Shown one piece after another: positions 27,352 through 38,574 of a stretch of DNA of 64,000 nt (within the stretch, counting starts at the first letter, position 1; each line of letters starts with the position of its first letter). The notes under the pieces were generated by a model. That model was not told the DNA's origin and made no database searches. It saw nothing but the letters and a program-made list of their open reading frames with translations. A program made the translations under genes and the position numbers. This DNA is from Paramecium sonneborni (lineage: Eukaryota; Ciliophora; Oligohymenophorea; Peniculida; Parameciidae): NCBI GenBank assembly GCA_905182985.1, contig CAJJDN010000107.1, positions 76,578 to 140,577 of the forward strand. Direction: 5' to 3'.

Positions 27352-27922
27352 ATGAAGTTAAACAATAATATTTAACGAATAAATAATGTTCCTGTTCCAA
27401 AAAAGTCTAACGACGCTATTCCAAAGCTCTCAGTAACCTATTAGACTTAAATCTAAGTTTTATTCATTGCAAAAAGAAAACATGCCTCTTTAGAAAGATC
27501 TACCTAAAACCAATTTTATTCATAAATTGAATGAAGCCATTAAAATATCTAAACCTAAACAATAAGTGCAAATTATTCAAAAAACCATTTCCAAAGATGT
27601 TTGGCACAAAAAGTCAATTTCCATGAAAATGAGAAATGCTAATCTTAAAGATGGAAAAAAGATTGTGAGTGGATAATTAATAAAATATAAAAAAGGTGAT
27701 CAGATCTATGCTTTTAGATGTATTAAAGATAATATGAAATAATGCAAATTAAAAGATATCAAATAAGATCATGATGTTGATACTGATGATGAATAAATTT
27801 TTATGGCTACCAAAAATATGTTTATGAGTTTATGTTAAAGTATTAAAAGAGAATTATTCAACAAAGAAGATGAACAAAATAATCACGAAAACAAAATTAT
27901 TATAGATGACAATTTTTTATGA
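27352..27922 (+). CDS. hypothetical basic protein, unknown function
   Basis: 181 residues after one 25-nt intron; exact codon multiple. Lys-rich throughout (KISKPKQQVQIIQKTISKD, SISMKMRNANLKDGKKIV), with a short acidic patch DHDVDTDDEQ and an acidic C-terminus. No signal peptide, membrane span or motif. Its 3' end overlaps the convergent PlsC-like gene by 40 bp under the models chosen here. Confidence 0.6.
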
Positions 27923-28928
27923 TATTTTTTAACAACTTTTACTAATCAATTAATAATTCTAACAAATTTCTTTTTAAAATCCAACCAATTTTTCTTACTC
28001 TTTATTATTTAATAATAATTACTTATAGTCTTTTTAAATTAACCACAATAAATTCATTATACATACCCTTTATTTTTTCATGTGTTAATTAATAGTATGG
28101 CAATTATTAGAAATGCATCTCTAAATCAATATTCAAATTAGTTAATAAATTAAATAGCATTTTATTACATGATTTCCCAATTAGATTTAATCTTCTATTT
28201 ACCAAAATACTAAATATACCAGAAGGATTTGAATATTAATATTTAACTTTATGATAATTTAATTTTGCATATAAATTTACCTTACAAGCTTCATGAATCA
28301 ATATTTCATCAATCTTTAACAAATATTAACCATTTGACACTCCTCCTTCCCAAAATATTATCAAAGGTCCTGTTCTTTTTTTATGAATTTGTTCCATTAA
28401 TTCACATATATCTTTCCCTTAATCAAACTCTCTAAAACAACATTTTTCAATATAAAATGAATCAATAATTGCTTGAAAGTAACTTATTAATTAATATTTC
28501 ACTAATCTCTTTCTAATTGATATATGGGTAAAAGATGGTGAAAAACTTAATTATTTTTATAATTTTTACTAAGTGATTTATGTGAATATATCTAATGGAG
28601 ATGTTCTTGTACAAAAAAAACTATATGATTATAAATTATTTTTTTAAACAGTTTTGTTAAACAAAGGCTGAACATTATAGTATCCTAACACTAACAATAA
28701 TAGTCTGCCTATAAAAAAATTATGAAGTAATTTTATAACTCTAATCACTTTATAAATTTTAGGATGTAGCTCTAAAACTTGTAATCTTCTAAATATTAAG
28801 TCATTAAAGAATATAATTTCTATTATTAATCCTAAAAAGAATGGCAATCTTAATAAAAAGAGTAAAAATTCCAATATTATTTTGATTTTGTTTCTATAAG
28901 GTATATCATTTAGTATGAAGGGATCCAT
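27883..28928 (-). CDS. PlsC-like (glycerolipid acyltransferase-like) membrane protein with altered catalytic box
   Basis: 328 residues after two C-terminal introns (37 and 22 nt). The N-terminus has two hydrophobic segments (ILEFLLFLLRLPFFLGLII, LLHNFFIGRLLLLVLGYY). The acyltransferase motifs are recognisable but altered: the HX4D box reads RTSPLD, with Arg for the catalytic His, while the later box GPLIIFWEGGVSNGQYLLKI follows the usual LIIFPEGTxSNG pattern with Trp for Pro. It therefore looks like an LPCAT/AUP1-type relative that may not acylate. It is likely in the ER or lipid-droplet membrane. The splicing of the last 40 residues is my best fit. Confidence 0.6.
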
Positions 28929-29021
28929 ATTTAAAATAATACATTTTTATTTACTATTCATAATAATTCATATCATATCAGTATTCAATATAATATTTTC
29001 TTAACTCTATAATAGAGGAAG

Positions 29022-30109
29022 TATTTATTTAATACAATGCATTTCTATAAATAATGTATTTCTTAATATTTAAAACTTTTTAATAAGGAAAAAATTGACA
29101 TTTTTTTATTCTATACTATCAAGGATAAACTTATATGCTAAAAGAAATTTAAAGTAGTTTAAATAATTTTAAAGTGGCTCTAATCTAGAATTTTATTTTC
29201 TTTATAAATAAGTTTTGAGCAGTTGAAATTTATAAAATATTTTATGTTAAAAATTAGTACTTCCAAGAAATAATTATCTATTAATCAATATCTCTAAAAC
29301 TAAATTTATTCATATTAATATTTGATATAAATTATTATTATTCTTAAATTTTCTATTTTCTTAAAATCAAAGTACTGATTAAATCAATTCATGAATATAT
29401 CATACTAAACTCAAAAAATATATGAAAATATAATAAAAATATTCGAATAAATCATAATCTTTTGTATACTCTAACTTAAAATAATTATCAGATGTATTTT
29501 AATATGACGATTCAAATTTATTTAAGATAAACTTTTTTGTAAAAATGGTATTAATTCTTTAGTTTAACATAGAGAATCCTTAATGTTTAAAATTAGATAA
29601 TATAATGATCTCAATATAAATTACAAACTTATTAAAATCAGATTTTTAATAAAAATTTTATAAATAATTCAAAATTTTAAGAATATCATAATTCACTAAA
29701 ATTATCCAATTAAATTCTTGGGCTCAAAGAAAGCAAATCGAAATAAGCTGCATGTTTGGAATGTATTGATGATTTTGCATTCAATAAAAGATAATTACTA
29801 GGATGTTGAGATTATATAGGCATGAGATGGAAATCTTCTGAAAGTTCTCTGAAAATGAAAAATTCAATGCTGCTGTAACCATTCGTATTTTATTTTATAT
29901 AAATTTAATTTGTTGGTCCTAATTTTCTCACAATAAGAATTGCCATTGGTAGATTTAGCTAATATACTTATTCAGCATTATGTCTCAATTCAGATAGAGT
30001 AATTGGATTTATGAATGGAAGTCCTTTTATTGCATCTTTGCTGAAACTTGATCCTTGAAATTAAATTTTAATGCGAAAATATTATTTCTTTATAGAATTT
30101 ACTTCTGCT
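29022..30109. repeat. direct duplication 1, copy A (1,088 bp)
   Basis: Repeated at 30111-31198, separated from it by the single N at 30110. Compared by eye the copies agree over their whole length, starting at TATTTATTTAATACAATGC and ending at TTTACTTCTGCT. An exact overlap abutting on one N is what an unmerged contig join produces. The left flank of copy A and the right flank of copy B are unique sequence. Confidence 0.92.
29686..30109 (-). pseudogene. truncated second copy of the 3' end of the pseudo-histidine-kinase gene
   Basis: This is the 3' portion of the frame at 30775-32558, including its TGA at 29686-29688, cut off by the N at 30110. It has no start and no upstream exons. It exists only because of the 1,088-bp duplication and should be regarded as an assembly shadow, not a gene. 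Confidence 0.85.
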
Positions 30110-30110
30110 N

Positions 30111-31198
30111 TATTTATTTAATACAATGCATTTCTATAAATAATGTATTTCTTAATATTTAAAACTTTTTAATAAGGAAAAAATTGACATTTTTTTATTC
30201 TATACTATCAAGGATAAACTTATATGCTAAAAGAAATTTAAAGTAGTTTAAATAATTTTAAAGTGGCTCTAATCTAGAATTTTATTTTCTTTATAAATAA
30301 GTTTTGAGCAGTTGAAATTTATAAAATATTTTATGTTAAAAATTAGTACTTCCAAGAAATAATTATCTATTAATCAATATCTCTAAAACTAAATTTATTC
30401 ATATTAATATTTGATATAAATTATTATTATTCTTAAATTTTCTATTTTCTTAAAATCAAAGTACTGATTAAATCAATTCATGAATATATCATACTAAACT
30501 CAAAAAATATATGAAAATATAATAAAAATATTCGAATAAATCATAATCTTTTGTATACTCTAACTTAAAATAATTATCAGATGTATTTTAATATGACGAT
30601 TCAAATTTATTTAAGATAAACTTTTTTGTAAAAATGGTATTAATTCTTTAGTTTAACATAGAGAATCCTTAATGTTTAAAATTAGATAATATAATGATCT
30701 CAATATAAATTACAAACTTATTAAAATCAGATTTTTAATAAAAATTTTATAAATAATTCAAAATTTTAAGAATATCATAATTCACTAAAATTATCCAATT
30801 AAATTCTTGGGCTCAAAGAAAGCAAATCGAAATAAGCTGCATGTTTGGAATGTATTGATGATTTTGCATTCAATAAAAGATAATTACTAGGATGTTGAGA
30901 TTATATAGGCATGAGATGGAAATCTTCTGAAAGTTCTCTGAAAATGAAAAATTCAATGCTGCTGTAACCATTCGTATTTTATTTTATATAAATTTAATTT
31001 GTTGGTCCTAATTTTCTCACAATAAGAATTGCCATTGGTAGATTTAGCTAATATACTTATTCAGCATTATGTCTCAATTCAGATAGAGTAATTGGATTTA
31101 TGAATGGAAGTCCTTTTATTGCATCTTTGCTGAAACTTGATCCTTGAAATTAAATTTTAATGCGAAAATATTATTTCTTTATAGAATTTACTTCTGCT
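30111..31198. repeat. direct duplication 1, copy B (1,088 bp)
   Basis: Second copy of 29022-30109. It continues without a break into the coding sequence upstream on the minus strand (to 32558), so this is the copy that belongs to the intact gene. Confidence 0.92.
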
Positions 31199-32558
31199 TG
31201 TTCCAATATAATTTCAATTTCTTAACTGTATTCAGTTAAATAATATAGAAGATTGAGAAATAATTATTTCAGTTGTTTTTAATCCTAAAAAACAATATCC
31301 TTTCTAAGTTTATTGATTATAGAATAATTGAACTTCTTACTCTAATAAAAATAAGACTTTATTTCACTCAAAATTTCTTCTAAGAATTGAATGAAATTAA
31401 ATTTTTGAATAATAGATCTTTAGAAAGAAGAATTAAGATTAAAAAAATCTTTTATATTCTAAAAATCATTATATGCCTTTGAGATTTTACTTTGTACCTT
31501 CTTATACATTCGTAAATCTATTTTATTATATTTAACTTTTTGATATTTGTCTAAGCCTTTGAAGTAGATCAAACTCATTTTAACTTAGGATTGAAATATT
31601 TCATTAATTGTTTCCAAAGCTTATTGAAATATTTTATATCTCAATTTAAGTTCTTCAATAAAAACATCCTTTTTATTTTAAGATATTAAAATAATGGCAC
31701 TTGGCACTTCTCCAAAATACTTGAATATTGATATATTATAATTTTCTTAGTTTTATACTCCTTACAATTTAATCAAAGAATCAATTTAGAATCTATTCAT
31801 ATAATCCTTAAGCTTTTCAGGATTAATAAGAAAATAGAACAAAAACTTCTCCAAACTCATCTTAGCATCTTAATATATCTCTCCTTAAGATTTAAAATGT
31901 GTTTGAGATTCTTAATCCTTTATAAGAACTTTCATATTTCTTATTTAAGAAATAAATTAAGACTATTACTTAATTGTGACATTGTCTTAATCATTATATT
32001 TGCTTAGAAACATTTAATTTTTTTCTCTTTTATAACTAACTATATATAAGGTTATTCCACTTTAATTTATCAATTATTTCTCGGCATTTTAATGTTTTAT
32101 CAATTACATATATTCTTATCTAGATATTTATTCAGTTTTATAAAGATAAATGAGATGAAGTGTTAAATAAACCAAAAATATAATCATTTATTCCCATATT
32201 TCTTCTTTTAAATTTGGCTAAAAGATTTGTAATAAAATGTAAATCGAAATATGGATGAAACATTTTTACATAAAAGTTGCCTAATTCAGCACTCTATAAT
32301 AATATGGAAAATACATGATGTTGTTGCCAATGCTAACATATATCCATCTATGTAACTTATTTATTAAAATGTTACACTCAATATTTTTTGTAATGATTTA
32401 TAATAATTAAATATTGTCATAAAGATTATAATAGTGTTATTGAGATAACATTGCTCCTATCCATCAATATTTAGTTTCACACTGATTATAAGTAGTATCA
32501 AACCTATTCCACAAATACAAAGTGAAATCCAACTTTATTTATATGCACTTGATATCAT
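30775..32558 (-). CDS. membrane-anchored degenerate histidine kinase (pseudo-HK A)
   Basis: The N-terminal part has several hydrophobic spans (SWISLCICGIGLILLII, NNTIIIFMTIFNYY, MIIFLVYLTLHLIYLY). The soluble part keeps the order of a ciliate hybrid-type histidine kinase but with lost catalytic residues: the H-box position reads IFQSQVKMSLIYF (His replaced by Gln), a dimerisation helix has YNDFQNIKDFF then KFNFIQFLEEI, the N-box helix reads DQKQLKQLFLNLLYYLTEY (no Asn), the G1 position lacks DTG, and the end RKLGPTNQIYIKQN...SIEFFIF matches the last HATPase strands. It is homologous along its length to the gene at 54803-56727. N-terminal introns (about 34 and 52 nt) and the exact start are uncertain. 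Confidence 0.7.
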
Positions 32559-33089
32559 CACATACAGAAGTATCAATATAACTAATCCTTACTAAAGTTT
32601 TAATAACTACTATGACAGTTCTTTCTTTCGATTTTAATATCGACTTTCTATTTATTTATCTGAAAAGGAAAGTGATAAATAATTCATAATTTATATTTTT
32701 AATAATTTATTAAATTAATCTCATTCATTTTTTGTACATCCAAAATTAATCCTTCTACACACTCTAATTTTGAAGAATATCTTGAGATAATCAAATATTT
32801 ACTAAATTATTTTTAGTTCTTTTATCTCAAAAAGTTATATTAAACTTATCACATTTTATAAGAAAAATAGGATTAAATTAATAATAATTCTTTTTTTACT
32901 CTTAATATTATTTATACTAATATATTGTAAAACATCTTAATTATGATAATCAAAATTGTTTTTAAATTAAATACTTAGAGTTTATCAAATTATTTATTTA
33001 ATAAAAGAGTTCATATTATATGATAATTATTTTTAGGGCAATCATTTATTGTAAATACCATTTATTGTAAATACATATAATTATAAAGC
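32559..33089. other. intergenic region, no gene seen
   Basis: 531 bp of A/T-rich sequence. The pseudo-HK frame may extend a little upstream of 32558 (a further hydrophobic stretch LVILILLYVM is in frame); beyond that nothing is supported. Confidence 0.45.
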
Positions 33090-33475
33090 TATAAAATAAT
33101 CTTAATTTTAACTTAGGATGATCATCTGATTGATCAGAAAAGATTTTCATTAAAAGAAATTACTCTTGGTAGTTAATAGATATTAAACACATAATTCTTT
33201 TTACATGCATCATTAGATAAATTTGATGAAAAATGCAAATCATCTTGTATAGTATAATAATAATAAGATTTATTTAAGAAATAGATAAAAAGCAAAACTA
33301 TGAAGTATTTGGTTATGTAACTTCATCAAATATAAGATTTTTATTATTAACGTATCAAGACGAAGAAAGAATGAATATATTTTGTTAATTGCCATATGAA
33401 TGATTGGGAACTTTAATTACATCACCCAATTTTGAATCTGTAATGTTATAATTATTGTAGGGAAGATTAAACTAA
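33090..33475 (+). pseudogene. decayed TRAPPC2L-like (TRAPP vesicle-tethering subunit) gene
   Basis: A frame reading ILILTQDDHLIDQKRFSL, then FFLHASLDKFDEKC, then (after a probable intron 33247-33284) NYEVFGYVTSSNIRFLLLTY matches the longin-like fold of TRAPPC2L/sedlin: HxSLDxxDE, YxVxGYVTxSxxxF. It continues ERMNIFCQLPYE, an in-frame TGA at 33401-33403, then LGTLITSPNFESVMLQLL, the usual C-terminus. About a dozen residues expected before the stop are missing and there is no good start codon. Internal deletion plus stop points to a pseudogene, plausibly an extra copy left from whole-genome duplication. A sequencing error is possible but would not restore the missing residues. Confidence 0.5.
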
Positions 33476-33578
33476 TGTAAAATAATTATTAAATTATAAT
33501 ATAATTAATTATTATTTAAAAATATTTTTAATAATTATATTAAATTATGAATATATTAAAAGAGGCTTTAGGGAGTAT

Positions 33579-34346
33579 TCATTAAAAACTTTTTTATCGA
33601 AAAACTATTGGATCAAATTATACCTTTTTCATTTATTTTTAACTTGTTTTTTATGACTCTTAATCATTGATTTATATTAAATTTGATTTTTATTTTAAAC
33701 TTTATCTTCTTTTATATAAAATATATTTTTGGTTTTCGATTAATGATTTATTCTTTAAAATACTTTTAATAGGATTACAATCTGAATCTATTTATTTATT
33801 CACTTGATTCTACTATTCATATTTTTATAGTTGAAAATTACTTAAACTTCTGCTGATTTTTTTTCTTTAATATAATTAAGAAGTTATTTTTTCTTCCTTT
33901 TAACCTTCTTATTTTAGTTATTGTGTTTTTAATTTTTGATATCGAGGTTGATATCGATGTTGATTACGGGTTTGATATCTTGTTTGATATTTAGTTTGTT
34001 ATCGGGTTTGAATTTAATTATCTTTGTTAATTTTTTATTGGCATTCTTACTGAGAAGACAGTAAAGATAAAGAAATAGATTATTTATCTTATTATGAATA
34101 TCCTTAGTTACTGTTATTAGGAAATGTGGCTGTTTAATTTAGGCTTATATTTGCATTAGACAACTAAAGTATTAATTCAAGTTCTTCTAAAGACTCTGAT
34201 TTTTCACCTAAATGATATAATGGTTGAATGAGATAATTTTGTTTTGTTGGATGTTGTTAAATAAGTTTCTATTTAACAATATGTGGAATAGAAAATTCGT
34301 CTTAATTGAGATTTTATTACTTAAAGCAACTTTAAGTTGATCCCAT
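33579..34346 (-). CDS. 255-residue protein with tetrapeptide repeats and an RVxF-like motif
   Basis: Intronless frame, exactly 256 codons with stop. It starts MGSTQSCF, which fits N-myristoylation (Gly2) with a nearby Cys for palmitoylation. The middle carries six tandem tetrapeptides of the form [T/H/P]-R/K-x-Q (TRQQ TKYQ TRYQ TRNQ, HRYQ PRYQ), encoded by a 12-bp DNA repeat around 33938-34012. The C-terminal region is basic and contains SILKNKSLIENQ and KKVQFDP, where KVQF matches the PP1 docking consensus. No enzymatic domain. A membrane-tethered, phosphatase-binding or cytoskeletal adaptor is an inference. Confidence 0.65.
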
Positions 34347-34424
34347 ATGCAATAATTAATTAAATATACATTTATACTAGCTAATAAGAATGATAAATAA
34401 ATGTTTTGAAAACAAAAAAGGAAC

Positions 34425-36241
34425 TCAGATTTTAATTTTTAATTCTTCCTCTGGTGCATTTTCTATTTCTTCATAAAATGAATTGAAATCGAAATCAACT
34501 GATTTGAAGAATTCATAAGGATTAAGACATATTTTTAAATAATAGACTCCAGTTAGAACATCCTTTCCAGGATTATTAGATTATGGCTTCAAAAAATCTA
34601 TAGTTTTTGAAATAATAAATTTATATTATCCCAAGAATTCTTTTATTTAATCTATTTTTTCAAAAAATTATTAATACTAAGGACATTTTTCTCTGACTTA
34701 TATGAAAACATCCCTAATTACATTTATGTCATTTTTGATAGTAGTTAATAACCTTTAACAATCCTTTAAAAATTAATAAAATAAAGTATTTTACTTTACT
34801 AACAATAAATCGACCCCATAATTCCTAATCAAATTAATCATGTTTATTAGAATTCAATGCCAAATTAATTTTATCCAAATGTAACAATTAATTTCTAGCT
34901 AACATGAAAATCAATTATAAAAACTCATCTTTTTTAAGGTTTATATCTCCAAATGTCTATAATTTAATAATTCTCAATTGAGTATAATTAATAAAAAAAG
35001 CAACATTTCTTTCATATAAATAATAAGTGTAGAATTTTTAAAATGATTCTCTTCTCTTCATTTCCTTTTAATATTAAGATAAGATCAAATCAGGCTATAA
35101 ATATCAATAAATGAAAGATTACATTTTCTTCATCAAACATTTATTTTAAACCATCTAAATCATTTTTACTATCCTCTCTATAATCCTCAATTTTAGTATG
35201 TAAATATCCTACTACTTTATATTAATCTAAATAAATCTTGTTTAAACTCATTGATTTAGTCATAGGATCTTCTTTCATTATTTCATTCATATTTTATCTA
35301 ACTGTATCTTCATTCATTTTAATAACTTAATTTTCAAAAATATGTTACCAACTTAATCTATCCTACAAATAATAAATTAATTTACTTTTTCTTCAATTTA
35401 AAGCATCATGGCAACTAATTCTTTAACTTTTTAGCTTCTAACAGGTTTAGTTGGAAACTTTAGTGGTTTATTTAATATTAATTGTTCTAATTAAATTTAA
35501 CTCTCTGCCTACCATGGAGTCTTACCATAAAGCATTTCATAAAATAAAATTCCTAATGACCATACATCACATTTAGCAGAAAATGGTTAACCTCTCAATA
35601 TTTATGGAGACATATATATTGGAGTCCCATTTCTTGAAAATTTACCAGGCTCTAATAAAATTAATATAAACTAATTATACCATCCATTTCTACATCCATT
35701 ACTCTAGCAAATCCAAAATCAGCAATCTTAGCTATACCATTTGATAATAAAATATTCTCAGGTTTTATATCTCTATGAATTATTTTCTTAGAAAACAATT
35801 CTTTAAATCCTTCAACTATATGTTTTAGAAATATTATTGCTTCTAGCTACTAATTTAATCAAAAATAACTTCAGATAAATGCTTTTCCTTTTTGCTCAAC
35901 ATGAATTTTCTCAAATCTCCATCAGAACAAAATTCTAAAAAGATATATATGTAATTTTAAGTTCTATTTGCATTGTATAACCTAACAATGTTTGGATGCT
36001 CAACAGATTTTAAAATAGTTGACTCTCTTTTAATCAAATTTAAGATTTATGGAGATTATTTCACAGACTATAAATTTACTAATGTTCATACATCCATTGG
36101 TACCGTTTTTACTGCAATTCTTACTTAACTCTATCCTATGTCCATATATCCTAAATACACTGTCCCATAAGCACCCTTTCCTAATATTTTATTAAGAATG
36201 ACGAAATTATCTATTTTTTTTTTCTTCCAATCCTCACTCAT
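34425..36241 (-). CDS. Ser/Thr protein kinase, ULK/Unc-51-like
   Basis: N-terminal kinase domain of about 270 residues: [13 protein letters not shown] (Gly loop), IAVKTVPMD (ATP Lys), [20 protein letters not shown] (hinge), [15 protein letters not shown] (catalytic loop), IADFGFARV (DFG), [12 protein letters not shown] (APE as SPQ) and [20 protein letters not shown]. The catalytic set is complete. [14 protein letters not shown] and CDVWSLG place it near the ULK/ATG1-fused-like group common in Paramecium. The C-terminal ~280 residues are helical and of unknown role, ending in an acidic tail ([18 protein letters not shown]). At least four introns, including a 20-nt one before the catalytic loop; C-terminal splicing was not fully resolved. 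Confidence 0.85.
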
Positions 36242-36519
36242 TTAATCTTCTTTATTTATATATTTGCAAAAAAAATAAACTAATTTATCATTTTAGTCTT
36301 GCTTAAACGAACAAATTTAAATTAAGTATAACTTTATTATTATTATTTTAGATCATAATTTTATATATATACTCTTTTAAACTTTTTATTTGCTTAAGTT
36401 ATACTTAAACAATAAGTTATAATTTACTTTTTTTTTTTCTCTCTCAACATTCAAATTTATAATAACATATGTAATTATTATTTTATCTCTAAATATATTT
36501 CATTATTTTTAATAGGAAC

Positions 36520-37101
36520 TCAAATACTTTAATAAGAAAGTGAAAGCTCTCTCTTACAAAATCTAATTGAATTTAAGTTGAAAAATAGTTTCCAATTAAT
36601 GAATAATCTTAAACTTTTATTTTCTCCAATCGTTTCATAGACGCTATTTGAATCAATAAAAAGCCTTCTCTGACCTTTTGGAATAGAAAAAATTCTTCAA
36701 TAATTTAGTTTTCGTTTTAAATGAACAATTTTTACAAAAAGCCCTAATTTTATTACCATTATCAAAAGTAACTGCAAGATCAAAATCTAAAAGAACTATA
36801 CTATTATGATTTAATTCTTCTAAAAATTATAGACACAAAATTGCTAATTCTTATAATTGAATCTTTGTTAAATTTGGAGCTTCAAACAATAATTTTATAC
36901 TAATTATGGGAGTTTATGAAAATTCAGTTTACATTTCATCTAAAATAATAGTTATTGTTTATTATTTATCACTTGGATTATGAATAAGATTGAATAATAA
37001 TAATTTCTTATATTGAAATCTGATGTAATATTGATAGTTCTTAAATTATTAACTATTTTGAATTATTAAATAGAATTTTAAGATTTATTTGAAATATCCA
37101 T
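36520..37101 (-). CDS. hypothetical protein, unknown function
   Basis: 167 residues if introns of 47 and 31 nt are removed; the total is then an exact codon multiple. The core IISIKLLFEAPNLTKIQLQE, FLEELNHNSIVLLDFDLAV, TFDNGNKIRAFCKNCSF is well-composed coding sequence with a C-x2-C pair. The C-terminus is GENKSLRLFINWKLFF...ELSLSY. The first intron is long for this genome, so the N-terminus may be wrong. No family recognised; it lies 278 bp upstream of the kinase gene on the same strand. Confidence 0.5.
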
Positions 37102-38574
37102 CATAAAAAGAAATCACATCCTGAATAAATAAAAATTAGATTAAATTTATCTTATTCTAGGAGATAACATTCTTTTTTATGTAAATATTTCAAAATTTAC
37201 AAAGTTTGTGTAACTTCTAATAAAATTATTGTTAATCAATTTTATTATTTAGTTTATTTGTTTTCCATCTGTTTGTTTATCTGCAAAATTGTAAATCCAT
37301 CTAAAATAAATAATAGATTTTTTATTTATCAATCAAACATTTATTAAATAAAAATAAGTTATTTTGAATAGTTTTTCTTTCTTAATTTTTATTTCTTTAT
37401 CTTGTGTTTCTCAACTACCAAAAGAATAATAATAGGTTATATGTCGAAACTTTAAAATATACTTAAAGCAAAAATTTATTGGTAATAGAATCCATATAAA
37501 TGAATCTATTATCTAAAAGGAGTATAAATTATTCTAAAATGTTTTGTTAATTATATCGCTACTTTCTTAATTTTGGGTATAATTTAATAGTAATTATTTG
37601 AGAGATTGCTTTTTTGAGGAAAGTAATTATCAACCTATATAATTTTATTAACTCTTGATTTATAATTTTGGATAGAAAATTACATATTATTAATCATTTT
37701 GAGAAATTCTTTATGATTCTCTTTAAAGATTCTTTTATTGTTATTTTTTTCAACCAAATTAATAATTTTCTTTCATCTTATTTAATTTAATAACTCTTTA
37801 CATCTTTGAATTTTGTTATTTTAATTAAAAATTATCAACATTTTCTATTATTCTAAAAAATGAATTCTCAATAGCCTTTCAAACTGGTACATAAATTAAA
37901 TGTATAAAACAACATATAATAAATATTTTAAATATATTTCAATATTGATATCTGTATGTCGAATCCTAAATATTAGATAGTAAGTTACGGTTATTAATAA
38001 AAAAATTTTTCTTTAAATAAAATTCATTAGGTTTAATAAACTTGTTTTAAATATCAATTTGTGTATAAGTTGTCAATTATCTTATATATTCCCATAATTA
38101 ATGGTTACTTTGCTTTAGAATACGAATATCCAAATATAGATTGGCATTATATATCACATTTAAAAGTTAATGATTGTATTATTTACATATTTAACTTAAT
38201 AGATATCAGAATAAGAACTAAAGTTCCAAGATTGATAAATGAAATTATTCGATTTTAAGAAATCAAACAATGTAAAATCGAAACAAAATTAATAAGGCCA
38301 AAGATTCACACTTAAAATATATAAGGATATTTGTAAGTAATTTTTGTTTTGATTCTCTAAACTATTTTTTCATTTATGAAACTTTGAAATTTAGAGTAAT
38401 TAAATTCATCTTGTTAATAAATAATATTTAATGAAAATAGCTATATTTTATAATAATAATTACTCTTGTTAATTATTAATCATAACAATTTATCAAAAGA
38501 CATTTTACAAAATAAAATGAACTATTTAAAGCTATTTAGAAAATTCTTTTAAAAGATTTTGAAGTAAAATATTA
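37102..38574. other. long A/T-rich stretch without a supported gene
   Basis: 1,473 bp. Some minus-strand fragments look mildly coding: one around 37270-37480 has a Gln-rich frame ending KLHKLCKF, another around 37740-37880 reads IENSFFRIIENVDNFQL. Neither has a clear start or splice pattern. Possibly remnants of a decayed gene; no RNA gene or repeat is recognised. Confidence 0.4.

Noticed and set aside
29022..31198. Genuine segmental duplication
   Set aside because: All three duplications are joined at exactly one N and show no divergence; real tandem copies would not all break at an ambiguous base.
38061..38258. 65-residue plus-strand frame
   Set aside because: Isolated, A/T-driven composition, no homology pattern and no support from splicing or neighbours.
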